From: Gammaproteobacteria bacterium
GTDB lineage: Bacteria; Pseudomonadota; Gammaproteobacteria; Xanthomonadales; Xanthomonadaceae
Direction: 5' to 3'
NCBI GenBank assembly: GCA_026398715.1
Contig: JAPLSI010000235.1
Span: 1 to 15,862 of the forward strand
DNA: 15,862 nt
The position numbers and the translations under genes were made by a program. Shown here piece by piece: positions 1-7,857 of the stretch. The notes beneath the pieces were generated by a model. That model ran no database searches. It was not told the DNA's origin and worked only from the letters and a program-made list of their open reading frames with translations. Positions within the stretch are counted from its first letter, which is position 1; every line of letters starts with the position of its first letter.

Positions 1-81
1 GCCATCCGCGAGATGCTGCACTTCGAAATTCGCCGCAACGGCAAACCGGTGGATCCGCTGGTGTTCTTGCCCAAGCCCTGA
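1..81 (+). CDS. 3' end of LytM/M23 peptidase, NlpD-like (partial)
   Basis: Only the last 26 codons and the TGA are in the window; the gene starts before base 1. The visible tail contains MLHFEIRRNGKPVDPL followed by a short VFLPKP end. It matches the final strand of the LytM (peptidase M23) domain in NlpD/EnvC-type proteins, where an [LM]HFEIR..GK.V[ND]P..[FY]LP tail closes the protein. Family members bind or cleave peptidoglycan in the periplasm or activate amidases at the division site. NlpD fits better than EnvC because of the LHFEIR and LP ending. The catalytic histidines and any LysM domain lie outside the window, so it cannot be told whether this is an active peptidase or a degenerate activator. 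It converges on tsf, and both share the terminator at 101-130. Confidence 0.7.
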   Translation, partial: AIREMLHFEIRRNGKPVDPLVFLPKP

Positions 82-100
82 GGCGTTTTCTTCGAACAAG

Positions 101-130
101 AAAAAACCCGCGATTGCTCACGGGTTTTTT
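101..130. terminator. Bidirectional intrinsic terminator
   Basis: AAAAAACCCG at 101-110 is perfectly complementary to CGGGTTTTTT at 121-130, with a 10-nt loop. The GC part of the stem is short (4 bp). The A-run becomes a U-run on the opposite strand, so the structure can stop transcription both from the M23 gene (plus) and from rpsB-tsf (minus). It lies 20 bases after the M23 stop codon and 27 bases after the tsf stop codon. Confidence 0.85.
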
Positions 131-156
131 CATCGCCCTCGATGGCTATGAGGTGC

Positions 157-1029
157 TTAGACCTGCATGGCCTTCGCCACTTCGGCCGCGTAATCCTCGA
201 CCACTTTCTCGATGCCCTCGCCGACGGCGATGCGCGAGAAGGAAACCACTTCGGCCTTGGCAGCCTTCAGCACGGCATCGACGGACTTGTCGGTGTCGAG
301 CGCATACGGCTGGCCGGTGAGGGTCACTTCGTTGATGATCTTAGCGACCTTGCCGCCGATGATCTTCTCGAGGATTTCGGCCGGCTTGGCCTTTTCCTTG
401 TCGGTCATCTTGGCCATCTCGATTTCCTTTTCCTTGGCGATGAAATCCGCCGGAACGTCGGAACCCGTGATGTAGGGGGGGTTCATCGCGGCGATGTGCA
501 TCGCCAGGCCCTTGGCCAGCTCTGCATCGCCACCCTTCAGCTCGACCAGCACGCCGATGCGGCCGCCATGCACGTAGCCGGCGACGATGTTGTTGCTGGC
601 GATGCGCACCAGGCGACGAACCTGCACGTTTTCGCCGACCTTCTGGATCAGCGCGGCGCGTGCCAGGTCGACCGTCTCGCCGCCGAGGGCAACGTCCTTC
701 AGGGCTGCGGCATCAGCCGCGCCCGAGGCGAGGGCGACGTCGGCAACCGCCTTGGTGAAGGCCAGGAAGCCGTCGTCCTTGGCCACGAAGTCAGTCTCGG
801 AGTTGATTTCGACGAGCACGGCCTTGTTGGCTTCGGAAGCGAGCGCGATGCGACCTTCGGCGGCCACGCGGCCGGCCTTCTTGTCGGCCTTGGCAAGACC
901 GGTCTTGCGCAGGTATTCCATCGCATTGTCGATGTGGCCGTCGTTTTCAGCGAGTGCCTTCTTGCACTCCATCATTCCGGCGCCGGAGCGCTCGCGCAGT
1001 TCCTTGACCAGGCTGGCGGTAATTTCCAT
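157..1029 (-). CDS. tsf: Elongation factor Ts
   Basis: EF-Ts is the guanine-nucleotide exchange factor that recycles EF-Tu from its GDP to its GTP form in the cytoplasm. The 290-residue product is close to the E. coli length (283). Both family signatures are visible: [16 protein letters not shown] at residues 11-26 (N-terminal domain that contacts the EF-Tu G domain) and [11 protein letters not shown] around residues 74-84. The TDF residues (79-81) are the tip that enters EF-Tu next to the Mg site. The ATG at 1029 is preceded on the minus strand by GAGGG with a 6-nt spacer. It follows rpsB on the same strand after a 73-nt gap holding a perfect palindrome, so it is probably co-transcribed with rpsB and partly uncoupled by that hairpin. 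Nothing in the protein looks altered. Confidence 0.98.
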   Translation of the reverse strand: MEITASLVKELRERSGAGMMECKKALAENDGHIDNAMEYLRKTGLAKADKKAGRVAAEGRIALASEANKAVLVEINSETDFVAKDDGFLAFTKAVADVALASGAADAAALKDVALGGETVDLARAALIQKVGENVQVRRLVRIASNNIVAGYVHGGRIGVLVELKGGDAELAKGLAMHIAAMNPPYITGSDVPADFIAKEKEIEMAKMTDKEKAKPAEILEKIIGGKVAKIINEVTLTGQPYALDTDKSVDAVLKAAKAEVVSFSRIAVGEGIEKVVEDYAAEVAKAMQV

Positions 1030-1061
1030 GGGTGACCCTCGAATTTTCGAATGAATGAAAG

Positions 1062-1087
1062 CGCGGGGGCAGCATGCTGCCCCCGCG
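1062..1087 (-). promoter_or_regulatory. Perfect 26-bp palindrome in the rpsB-tsf gap (candidate attenuator/processing hairpin)
   Basis: CGCGGGGGCAGCA at 1062-1074 is followed without spacing by its exact reverse complement up to 1087. As RNA it folds to an 11-bp, very GC-rich stem with a CAUG loop. In the rpsB to tsf direction it is followed by CTTTCATTCATTCG, which has too few consecutive U for a textbook intrinsic terminator. It starts 15 bases beyond the rpsB stop codon and ends 32 bases before the tsf start codon. The likely role is partial termination, RNA 3'-end protection or processing that sets the S2:EF-Ts ratio. I recall an E. coli rpsB-tsf spacer that also carries such a structure. 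Confidence 0.55.
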
Positions 1088-1102
1088 TGACTTGCGTGTT
1101 AC

Positions 1103-1957
1103 TTAACGGCCGCCGTCGCGCTTGCCGTCGGTGCGCGCACCGTCACGGCGCGGAGCGCCCGGCTTCTTCGGCGGCGGGGCGCGGCGCGGGGCCGCCTTCT
1201 TGTCTTCCTTGCCGACCGGATTGCCTTCGGCGTCGAGCTCGACGAACTCGTCGTCGCGCTGGCCAGCCTGCGGAGCGGCAGCCTTGCCTTCCAGCACCGA
1301 GTCAGCGGCGGCGCGCACATACAGCTGCACGGCGCGGATGGCGTCGTCGTTGCCCGGGATCGGGTAGTCGACCAGGGTCGGGTCGTAGTTGGTGTCGACC
1401 ACGGCGATGACCGGGATGCCGAGCTTCTTGGCTTCCTGCACGGCGATGTTCTCGTGGCCGATGTCGATCACGAACAGCGCGTCAGGCAGGCGGTTCATTT
1501 CCTTGATGCCGCCCAGGGACGCCAGCAGCTTGTCGCGCTCGCGGCGCAGGCCGAGCACTTCGTGCTTGACCATCTTGGTGAAGGTGCCGTCGGTTTCAGC
1601 CGCTTCCAGTTCCTTCAGGCGCGAGACCGAGGCCTTCACGGTGCGGAAGTTGGTCAGCGTGCCGCCGAGCCAGCGCATGGACATATAGGGCATGCCGCAA
1701 CGCTCGGCTTCTTCCTTCACCGAATCGCGGGCCGAACGCTTGGTGCCGACGAACAGGATGGTGCCGCGCTTCTGGGCCAGGGCCGACACGAAGTTCATCG
1801 CGTCCTGGAACAGGGGCAGGGTCTTTTCGAGGTTGATGATGTGGATCTTGCCGCGGGCGCCGAAAATGAACGGGCCCATCTTGGGATTCCAGTAGCGCGT
1901 CTGGTGGCCGAAATGCACGCCGGCTTCCAGCATCTGGCGCATGGTGACTTGGGTCAT
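1103..1957 (-). CDS. rpsB: 30S ribosomal protein S2
   Basis: S2 is a late-assembling protein of the small ribosomal subunit and, in gammaproteobacteria, represses its own operon. The start at 1957 gives [20 protein letters not shown], which aligns with the E. coli N-terminus. AAGGA lies 7 nt before this ATG. The frame stays open upstream to an ATG at 2074, but that would be inside the promoter-proximal leader and has no homology. Family signatures are present: [13 protein letters not shown] (residues 94-106) and the [21 protein letters not shown] region (about 158-178). The product is 284 residues against 241 in E. coli. The excess is a low-complexity tail from about residue 226, with a strongly basic Arg/Lys/Pro/Ala/Gly stretch from 251 to the end. 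It is first in the operon with tsf. Confidence 0.97.
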   Translation of the reverse strand: MTQVTMRQMLEAGVHFGHQTRYWNPKMGPFIFGARGKIHIINLEKTLPLFQDAMNFVSALAQKRGTILFVGTKRSARDSVKEEAERCGMPYMSMRWLGGTLTNFRTVKASVSRLKELEAAETDGTFTKMVKHEVLGLRRERDKLLASLGGIKEMNRLPDALFVIDIGHENIAVQEAKKLGIPVIAVVDTNYDPTLVDYPIPGNDDAIRAVQLYVRAAADSVLEGKAAAPQAGQRDDEFVELDAEGNPVGKEDKKAAPRRAPPPKKPGAPRRDGARTDGKRDGGR

Positions 1958-2152
1958 TGCGTTGTCCTTGAAGAAATAGGAACCGCGCCGCATCTTGAGC
2001 GGACGAGTGGTTCCGGGGTTGGGCCTCCATCGGGCTTCCGTCTCGAACCTGGACCGGTTTACTGGTCTGGGCACCCCGGGACGGGGTTTAGCCTGATGTG
2101 TGGATTCACCGATGACGCTCGGCGTGGGCGGATGGAACGGTCAAGCCCCAAC
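1958..2152 (-). promoter_or_regulatory. rpsB 5' leader RNA, candidate S2 autoregulatory element
   Basis: About 195 nt separate the predicted start of transcription (near 2152) from the rpsB ATG. Three segments compete on the transcript: GGTTC (2049-2045), GGAACC (2014-2009) and GGTTCC (1984-1979). The middle one can pair with either neighbour. The 2:3 pairing encloses a second stem, CCGC/GCGG with loop TCAAGAT, and ends about 21 nt before the start codon, just above the Shine-Dalgarno. A further hairpin ACCCC/GGGGT lies at 2087-2073. In E. coli the rpsB leader (also known as the t44/tff RNA, located between map and rpsB) mediates S2 feedback repression. The position here is the same; the correspondence of structure is inferred, not shown. 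Confidence 0.6.
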
Positions 2153-2158
2153 CCATCG

Positions 2159-2188
2159 ATTATACCGGGCTGGCCTAAACCCTTGCAA
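2159..2188 (-). promoter_or_regulatory. rpsB sigma-70 promoter
   Basis: On the minus strand a -35 TTGCAA (2188-2183) and a perfect -10 TATAAT (2164-2159) are separated by 18 nt. Start of transcription is predicted near 2152. It is the best-matched promoter in the window, as expected for a ribosomal protein operon, and stands back to back with the map promoter. Confidence 0.85.
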
Positions 2189-2194
2189 CTGTTG

Positions 2195-2200
2195 GATAAT
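2195..2200 (+). promoter_or_regulatory. map operon -10 element, probably leaderless transcript
   Basis: GATAAT at 2195-2200 matches the -10 consensus at 5 of 6 positions and ends 7 nt before the map ATG at 2208, so transcription should begin at or next to the start codon. No convincing -35 and no proper Shine-Dalgarno were found (only a GGA at 2194-2196, which belongs to the -10 region). If correct, map mRNA is leaderless. Confidence 0.5.
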
Positions 2201-2207
2201 TCGGCCC

Positions 2208-2984
2208 ATGAACGTAACGATCAAGACCCCCGAAGACATCGAGAAGATGCGCGTGGCCGGCCGCCTGGCCGCCGAAGTGCTGCAAGTCGTGGCTCCGCAC
2301 GTCAAGGTGGGGGTAAGTACCGCCTATCTCGACCGCATCTGCCACGATCATATCGTCAACGTGCAGCAAGCCATTCCGGCCAATGTCGGCTACAAGGGCT
2401 TCCCGGCGACGGTCTGCACCTCGGTCAACAACGTGATCTGCCACGGCATCCCGACCGAAGCCAAGATCCTGAAGGAAGGCGACATCATCAATATCGACGT
2501 GACCGTCATCAAGGACGGCTTCCACGGCGATACCAGCCGCATGTACATCGTCGGCAAACCGTCGGTGAAGGCGCAGCGCCTCGTGGATGTCACGCGGGAG
2601 GCAATGTTCCAGGCCATCCGCCAGGTCCGCCCGGGCACGACCCTGGGCGACATCGGCCACGCGATCCAGCGCTACGTGGAAGCGGAGCGCTTCTCGGTGG
2701 TGCGCGAGTACTGCGGCCATGGCATCGGCCGCGTCTATCACGAAGACCCGCAGGTGCTGCATTACGGCACGCCAGGCACCGGCCTGCGCCTCGAGAAAGG
2801 CATGACCTTCACCATCGAGCCGATGGTGAACGAAGGCCAGCGCCACACCCGCCTGATGCCCGACGGCTGGACGGTCGTTACCAAGGACCGGTCCTTGTCG
2901 GCGCAGTGGGAACACACCGTGGCCGTTACCGATAACGGCGTCGAGATCCTGACCCGCGTACCCGGCGACGACAACGACCTGTGA
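2208..2984 (+). CDS. map: Methionine aminopeptidase, type I
   Basis: This enzyme removes the initiator methionine from nascent proteins in the cytoplasm. The 258-residue product starting MNVTIKTPEDIEKMRVAG keeps every catalytic residue at the same number as E. coli Map: His79 (in ICHG), metal ligands Asp97 and Asp108 (IDVTVIKDGFHGDTS), His171 (CGHGIG), Glu204 (FTIEPM) and Glu235 (QWEH). An in-frame ATG at 2100 was rejected because it lies upstream of the -10 element, within the rpsB leader on the other strand, and adds 36 residues without family similarity. It is the first gene of a plus-strand operon. Its TGA overlaps the GTG start of glnD by the sequence GTGA, implying translational coupling. 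Divergent from rpsB. Confidence 0.97.
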   Translation: MNVTIKTPEDIEKMRVAGRLAAEVLQVVAPHVKVGVSTAYLDRICHDHIVNVQQAIPANVGYKGFPATVCTSVNNVICHGIPTEAKILKEGDIINIDVTVIKDGFHGDTSRMYIVGKPSVKAQRLVDVTREAMFQAIRQVRPGTTLGDIGHAIQRYVEAERFSVVREYCGHGIGRVYHEDPQVLHYGTPGTGLRLEKGMTFTIEPMVNEGQRHTRLMPDGWTVVTKDRSLSAQWEHTVAVTDNGVEILTRVPGDDNDL

Positions 2985-5521
2985 CCCTGCCCGCGCCCGC
3001 GCCTACGCTCGCCTCGCGCCTTTCGCAGGCGAGTGACGACGCGGATTGGCGGGAGGCGGCGAAAGCCGCGCTGGGCCAGCATCGCAGCGACCTGCAGGCC
3101 GCCTTTGCCGCTGGCGAAGCGGTCGAGCGACTGATCGGCAAGCGTTGCACCCTGATCGACACCCTGGTTGCTGCAGCCTGGCAGCGCTGCATCGTCAACG
3201 TCGACGCGATGAGCCTGCTGGCCACGGGCGGGTACGGTCGCGGCGAGTTGTACCCGTTTTCCGACATCGACCTGCTGGTGCTGGCCGAGCCTCGCGTGCA
3301 GCGCAAGAACGAGCCGGCGATGGCGCGGTTCTTCGCGATGTTGTGGGATGCCGGCCTTGCCACCAGCCATGCCGTGCGATCGGTGGAAGAATGCGTGCAC
3401 GCAGCGCGCGACGACATCGCCACGCTGACGTCCCTGATGGAACTGCGCACGCTTGGCGGCAGCGATGCGCCGCGCGAGGCGTTGGTGAAAGCGCTGTCGC
3501 CGAAGAAGATGTGGCCGCCCGGGAAATATTTCGAAGCCAAGCGCGAGGAACAACGCGCGCGGCACGCCCGCTACAACGACACCGCCGACAACCTCGAACC
3601 CAACCTTAAGGAAGGGCCCGGCGGTTTGCGCGACCTGCATTCGGTCACCTGGATGGGGATGCGCCTGTACGGCGTGCCCGGCCTGCGCGCGCTGGTGCCG
3701 CTGGGCCTGCTGGGCGAAGTGGAGTGCGCGACGCTGGAACAGAAGTGGGCCGACCTGGCCCGATTGCGCTTCGGCCTGCACCTGGTGGCGGGACGACGCG
3801 AGGAACGCCTGCTGTTCGACCACCAGAAGGCGCTCGCCGCGCTGATGGGATTGAAGGACGAGGAAGGCAACCTGGCCGTCGAGCAGATGATGCAGGGTTT
3901 CTTCCGCGCGGCCGCCACGATGCTGCGCATCAACGACCGCCTGCTGCAGCGCTTCGAGGAACAACTGGCCGGCGTGGCCGCGCCGGTGCCTGTACAGCCG
4001 GGCTTCGAATTGCGCCATGGCTACCTGGCGATGACCGATGCGCCGCGACTGGGTCGCGGCATGACCGAGATACTGGAATTGTTCGCGGTGTGGACGCGCC
4101 TGGAAAGCGCACGCGGCCTGCATTCGGAAACCGCGCGGGCCCTTGCCGAATCCTTGCCAACCATCCACTCCTATGCGGAAGAGGGCGAGGCGGTGCGCGC
4201 GCGCTTCATCGAATTGCTGGCGCAACCCAACGCGGTCGGCATGCTGAAGCGAATGGCGCGGCTGGGCGTGCTCGGCCGCTACCTGCCCGAGTTCGGCAAG
4301 GTGTCGGGCCGCATGCAGTACGACCTGTTCCACGTCTACACAGTGGACCAGCACACGCTGACAGTGTTGCGCCTGCTGCAGGATTTCCTGCGCGGCGCGC
4401 CGGTGCCGGGTTTCTCGATGACGGCAGATGTCGTGCCGCGTTTGCGCAAGCCTTTCCTGCTGCTGGTCGCGGGCCTTTACCACGACATCGCCAAGGGCCG
4501 GCGCGGCGACCATTCGCAACTGGGCGCCGAGGACGTTCGCGAGTTCGCCGAGGCGCATGCTCTGCCCAGCGCGGATGTCGAATTGCTGGTGTGGCTGGTC
4601 CGCAACCACCTGGTGATGTCGACGACGGCGCAGCGGCAGGACATTTCCGACCCCGAAGTCGTGACGAAGTTTTCCCGGTTCGTCGCCGACCGCGAGCACC
4701 TCGATTACCTGTACCTGCTGACCTGCGCCGACATCGCCGGCACCAGCCCGAAATTGTGGAACGGCTGGAAGGACCGGCTGCTGGCCGACCTGCATACGGC
4801 CACGCGCTATGCGCTGCGTCGCGGCCTGGAACATCCACTCAATGCCGAAGACATCATGGCCGACACCGGCAACATGGCCCTGGCCAAGTTGCTCGATGCC
4901 GGCTTCGACGATTCGGCCATCGAAAAACTGTGGGCGAATTTCCCGGACGAGGCGTTCCTGCGCTATCGCCCGGAGCAACTGGTCTGGCAGACCGACGGCC
5001 TGCTGGCGCAGTCGCATCGCGAATCAGTGGTGCTGGCGCGCAGCCTGGATACTCCGGGCAGCTTCGAGGTGTTCGTGCGCACGCCCGATCGCGACGGCCT
5101 GTTCGCGGCCCTGGTGGCGACGCTCGATCGCCTGGGGCTGGGCGTGCTGGATGCCCGCATCATGAAATCCGCCGACGGTTTCGCGCTCGACAATTTCCAG
5201 GTGATTTCCGGCGCCCAGGCACCGGAACCTTCGCGCATCGTCGAGACGCTGCAGTCGGCCCTGCGCGATCCGGCGGCGGTCAAGCCGGCCCGGCGCGCCA
5301 CGCCCAGGCACCTGCGCCACTTCCGCGTGCCGGCGCGGGTGGACTTCGACACCCTGGACGCGCAGCGCACGCGGCTCAGCCTGGAGGATATATTCCTCAT
5401 CAGCGACCAGCATGACGCGTCGTTGCCCGAACCATTGATTGAAACTTTGCGCACGGCGTTGATCGCCTGCCTGGAAGGAGAACAGGGGAATGACGCAGCA
5501 AGATCCAGCCGCCAGGGCTGA
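2981..5521 (+). CDS. glnD: Bifunctional PII uridylyltransferase / uridylyl-removing enzyme with shortened second ACT domain
   Basis: GlnD senses glutamine and adds or removes UMP on PII (GlnB/GlnK), setting glutamine synthetase activity and Ntr transcription. Domains visible: nucleotidyltransferase motif [12 protein letters not shown] at residues 83-97 (catalytic Asp95 and Asp97); HD hydrolase domain with [12 protein letters not shown] (His501-Asp502) preceded by His451 and His458; first ACT domain from about 693 to 765. The second ACT domain is abnormal. The [10 protein letters not shown] lead-in and first strand RTRLSL (796-801) run directly into EDIFLISD (802 on), which in relatives is the last strand. 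The intervening ..TDRPGLL helix and middle strands, about 35 residues, are absent without a frame change. Total length is 846 against 890 in E. coli. Start is GTG, overlapping the map stop. Its 3' end overlaps dapD by 32 bases. Confidence 0.95.
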   Translation: MTLPAPAPTLASRLSQASDDADWREAAKAALGQHRSDLQAAFAAGEAVERLIGKRCTLIDTLVAAAWQRCIVNVDAMSLLATGGYGRGELYPFSDIDLLVLAEPRVQRKNEPAMARFFAMLWDAGLATSHAVRSVEECVHAARDDIATLTSLMELRTLGGSDAPREALVKALSPKKMWPPGKYFEAKREEQRARHARYNDTADNLEPNLKEGPGGLRDLHSVTWMGMRLYGVPGLRALVPLGLLGEVECATLEQKWADLARLRFGLHLVAGRREERLLFDHQKALAALMGLKDEEGNLAVEQMMQGFFRAAATMLRINDRLLQRFEEQLAGVAAPVPVQPGFELRHGYLAMTDAPRLGRGMTEILELFAVWTRLESARGLHSETARALAESLPTIHSYAEEGEAVRARFIELLAQPNAVGMLKRMARLGVLGRYLPEFGKVSGRMQYDLFHVYTVDQHTLTVLRLLQDFLRGAPVPGFSMTADVVPRLRKPFLLLVAGLYHDIAKGRRGDHSQLGAEDVREFAEAHALPSADVELLVWLVRNHLVMSTTAQRQDISDPEVVTKFSRFVADREHLDYLYLLTCADIAGTSPKLWNGWKDRLLADLHTATRYALRRGLEHPLNAEDIMADTGNMALAKLLDAGFDDSAIEKLWANFPDEAFLRYRPEQLVWQTDGLLAQSHRESVVLARSLDTPGSFEVFVRTPDRDGLFAALVATLDRLGLGVLDARIMKSADGFALDNFQVISGAQAPEPSRIVETLQSALRDPAAVKPARRATPRHLRHFRVPARVDFDTLDAQRTRLSLEDIFLISDQHDASLPEPLIETLRTALIACLEGEQGNDAARSSRQG

Positions 5522-6344
5522 ACTGCGCAGCGCGATCGAAGACGCATTCGACCGTCGCGGCAGCCTGACCGTCGAGGAAATCGACCAGTCGGTGCGACCC
5601 AGGGTGGAGCAGGCCATCAGCCTTCTGGAATCGGGCGAGGCGCGCGTGGCCGAACCCCTTGATGGCAGCTGGCAGGTCAATGAATGGCTGAAGAAGGCCG
5701 TGCTGCTGTATTTCCGTTGCAACGACATGCGGGTGATGCCGGGCGGCGCGCCAGGGCCGTTCTGGGACAAGGTGCCGACCCGTTTCGAAGGCTTCGACGA
5801 AGCGGCGTTTCGCGCACTGGGCGCGCGTGTCGTGCCGGGCGCCGTCGTTCGCCGCGGCGCCTGCATCGGCAGGGACGTGGTGCTGATGCCGAGCTTCGTG
5901 AATATCGGCGCCTATGTCGGCGCGGCAACGATGGTGGACACCTGGGCCACGGTCGGCAGTTGCGCGCAGATCGGCGCCCGCTGCCATCTGTCCGGCGGTG
6001 TCGGTATTGGCGGCGTGCTCGAGCCCCTGCAGGCAGCGCCCACCATCATCGAGGACGATTGTTTCGTCGGCGCCCGGTCGGAAGTGGTGGAGGGCGTGGT
6101 GGTCGAGCGCGGCAGCGTGATCGGCATGGGTGTCTTCATCGGCCAGAGCACGCGCATCTACAACCGTGCCACCGGCGAGGTCAGTTACGGACGCGTGCCC
6201 GCCGGCAGCGTGGTGGTTTCGGGTTCACTGCCTGCGGCCGACGGCAGCCATTCGTTGTACTGCGCCGTCATCGTCAAGCAGGTCGATGCGAAGACGCGCT
6301 CCAAGACCTCGGTGAACGACTTGCTGCGCGGCGCGGTGGAATGA
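5490..6344 (+). CDS. dapD: Tetrahydrodipicolinate N-succinyltransferase
   Basis: DapD transfers succinyl from succinyl-CoA to tetrahydrodipicolinate, committing flux to meso-diaminopimelate (peptidoglycan) and lysine by the succinylase branch. The 284-residue product has the expected helical N-terminus with WLKKAVLL..F, then a left-handed beta-helix of hexapeptide repeats from about residue 108. The conserved blocks [43 protein letters not shown] and GARSEVVEG are intact, followed by the [13 protein letters not shown]oA-binding region. E. coli DapD is 274 residues. AAGGAG lies 9 nt before the ATG, inside the end of glnD, so the 32-base overlap is genuine. The next gene starts 1 base after its stop. 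dapE lies two genes on, giving both succinyl steps in one transcript. Confidence 0.97.
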   Translation: MTQQDPAARAELRSAIEDAFDRRGSLTVEEIDQSVRPRVEQAISLLESGEARVAEPLDGSWQVNEWLKKAVLLYFRCNDMRVMPGGAPGPFWDKVPTRFEGFDEAAFRALGARVVPGAVVRRGACIGRDVVLMPSFVNIGAYVGAATMVDTWATVGSCAQIGARCHLSGGVGIGGVLEPLQAAPTIIEDDCFVGARSEVVEGVVVERGSVIGMGVFIGQSTRIYNRATGEVSYGRVPAGSVVVSGSLPAADGSHSLYCAVIVKQVDAKTRSKTSVNDLLRGAVE

Positions 6345-6345
6345 C

Positions 6346-6708
6346 ATGCCAGGGCTGACGATGTACGGACTGGAGACCTGCGACACCTGCCGCAAGGCGC
6401 GCAACTGGCTGAAACGATTCGAGATAGCCCATGATTTCGTCGACTATCGCGCGCAACGCATTCCGGCGGAAACGCTGAAGGCCTGGGCGGCGAAGCTCGG
6501 CGGCTGGGACAAACTGGTCAATCGCGCCTCCACCACGTGGCGGACGCTGCCTGATGCGCGCAAGTCTCCCGGCTCGGACCCGGAATGGACCTTGCTGATC
6601 AAGGAATATCCTGCGCTGGTGAAGCGCCCGGTGGTCGTGATGGATGACGACGTCAGCGTCGGCTTCACGGACAATGGCTTCAAGAAGAAATTCGGGGTTG
6701 GTAAATGA
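6346..6708 (+). CDS. ArsC/Spx-family thioredoxin-fold protein, YffB-like
   Basis: A 120-residue small protein of the arsenate-reductase-like (ArsC/Spx/YffB) family. The N-terminal active-site motif [11 protein letters not shown] has Cys12 and Cys15, a CxxC as in Spx and YffB rather than the single Cys of plasmid ArsC. Further family landmarks are an R-S/A-T-T-[WY]R block near residue 60 and [15 protein letters not shown] near residues 81-97, the R-P turn typical of the fold. The first ATG (6346) has GGTGGA 5 nt upstream; an ATG at 6361, beginning MYGLETC, would also give the complete fold. It is sandwiched between dapD (1-base gap) and dapE (ATGA overlap). E. coli yffB also directly precedes dapE, which supports a YffB-type role. 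The substrate is unknown; arsenate reduction should not be assumed. Confidence 0.88.
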   Translation: MPGLTMYGLETCDTCRKARNWLKRFEIAHDFVDYRAQRIPAETLKAWAAKLGGWDKLVNRASTTWRTLPDARKSPGSDPEWTLLIKEYPALVKRPVVVMDDDVSVGFTDNGFKKKFGVGK

Positions 6709-7856
6709 GCGACGTGATCGCGCTGGCGATGGACCTTGTCGCGAGGCAATCTGTGACGCCGGATGATGCCGGTTGCCAGTCGCTGATTTCCGCGCGGCTC
6801 GAGAAGTCCGGTTTCAACATCGAACACATCCCTTTCGGCCCGGTGCTGAACCTGTGGGCGAGCCATGGCACGGGATCGCCCGTGCTGGTCTTCCTGGGCC
6901 ACACCGACGTGGTGCCGACGGGCCCGGCGGCAGACTGGACCAGCCCGCCGTTCGAGCCGACGGTCCGCGACGGCCATCTTTACGGACGCGGCGCGGCCGA
7001 CATGAAGGGCAGCGTGGCCGCCTTCGTGGTTGGGCTCGAGGACTTCGTCGCCCGGCATCCGGCGCACGCCGGAACCGTGGCCGTGCTGCTGACATCCGAT
7101 GAGGAAGGCGATGCCGTGGATGGCGTGCGCCGCGTGGTCGAGTTGTTCCGGGAACGCGGCCAGCCCATCGACTACTGCGTGACGGGCGAGCCTTCATCGA
7201 AGGAAAAACTGGGCGACCTGCTGCGCGTCGGCCGTCGCGGAACCTTGTCGGGAACCCTGACGGTACGTGGCATCCAGGGCCATGTTGCCTACCCGGAAAA
7301 GGCGCGCAACCCGATCCACCAGGCGATGCCCGCGCTGGCCGAGTTGTGCGCGAGGCAATGGGATGCCGGATTCCCGCGCGAGGGCGAAAGCCTGTTCCCG
7401 CCGTCGAGCTTCCAGATATCCAACATCCACTCGGGTACCGGCGCGAACAATGTCATTCCCGGTGCGTGCGAGGTGGTGTTCAACTTCCGCTTCAACCCAG
7501 GATGGCGCGCGTCGGAGCTCGAGGCGGAAGTGCAATCCGTGCTTCAACGCCACGGCTTGGATTTCGACATCCGCTGGCATCGCGGTGGCGAGCCGTTCCT
7601 GACCGGTGAAGGAAAACTTCGCCAGGTGGTGCGCCAGGTGATGATCGACCGCTGCGGCGTGGCGCCGGACGAGAACACCGGTGGTGGCACGTCCGATGCC
7701 CGGTTCATTGCGCCGATGGGCGCGCAGGTCATCGAAATGGGTCCGGTGAATGCCAGCATCCACAAGGTGGACGAACGCGTGTCGCTGGATGAACTCGAGC
7801 GCCTGCCCGACATCTTTCGCGAGATCGCCGAAAAACTACTCGTCCCCGGGAGCTGA
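6705..7856 (+). CDS. dapE: Succinyl-diaminopimelate desuccinylase
   Basis: DapE hydrolyses N-succinyl-LL-diaminopimelate to LL-diaminopimelate and succinate using two zinc ions. The 383-residue product has all M20-family residues: His66 and Asp68 ([11 protein letters not shown]), bridging Asp99 (GRGAADMKG), catalytic Glu133 and ligand Glu134 (SDEEGDA), Glu162 (TGEPSS), the GGGTSDARF loop and final ligand His353 (ASIHKVDE). E. coli DapE is 375 residues with equivalent numbering. The start ATG overlaps the previous stop as ATGA. The GGGG just upstream is a plausible ribosome-binding site, but coupling probably dominates. The middle [14 protein letters not shown] dimerisation segment reads [19 protein letters not shown]. 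The DUF1028 gene begins 1 base after its stop. Confidence 0.97.
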   Translation: MSDVIALAMDLVARQSVTPDDAGCQSLISARLEKSGFNIEHIPFGPVLNLWASHGTGSPVLVFLGHTDVVPTGPAADWTSPPFEPTVRDGHLYGRGAADMKGSVAAFVVGLEDFVARHPAHAGTVAVLLTSDEEGDAVDGVRRVVELFRERGQPIDYCVTGEPSSKEKLGDLLRVGRRGTLSGTLTVRGIQGHVAYPEKARNPIHQAMPALAELCARQWDAGFPREGESLFPPSSFQISNIHSGTGANNVIPGACEVVFNFRFNPGWRASELEAEVQSVLQRHGLDFDIRWHRGGEPFLTGEGKLRQVVRQVMIDRCGVAPDENTGGGTSDARFIAPMGAQVIEMGPVNASIHKVDERVSLDELERLPDIFREIAEKLLVPGS

Positions 7857-7857
7857 A

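Noticed and set aside
1958..2074. In-frame extension of rpsB to an ATG at 2074
   Set aside because: The added residues have no S2 similarity, and the start at 1957 has a Shine-Dalgarno and the conserved N-terminus.
2100..2207. In-frame extension of map to an ATG at 2100
   Set aside because: It precedes the likely promoter, overlaps the rpsB leader on the other strand, and catalytic residues take E. coli numbering only with the 2208 start.
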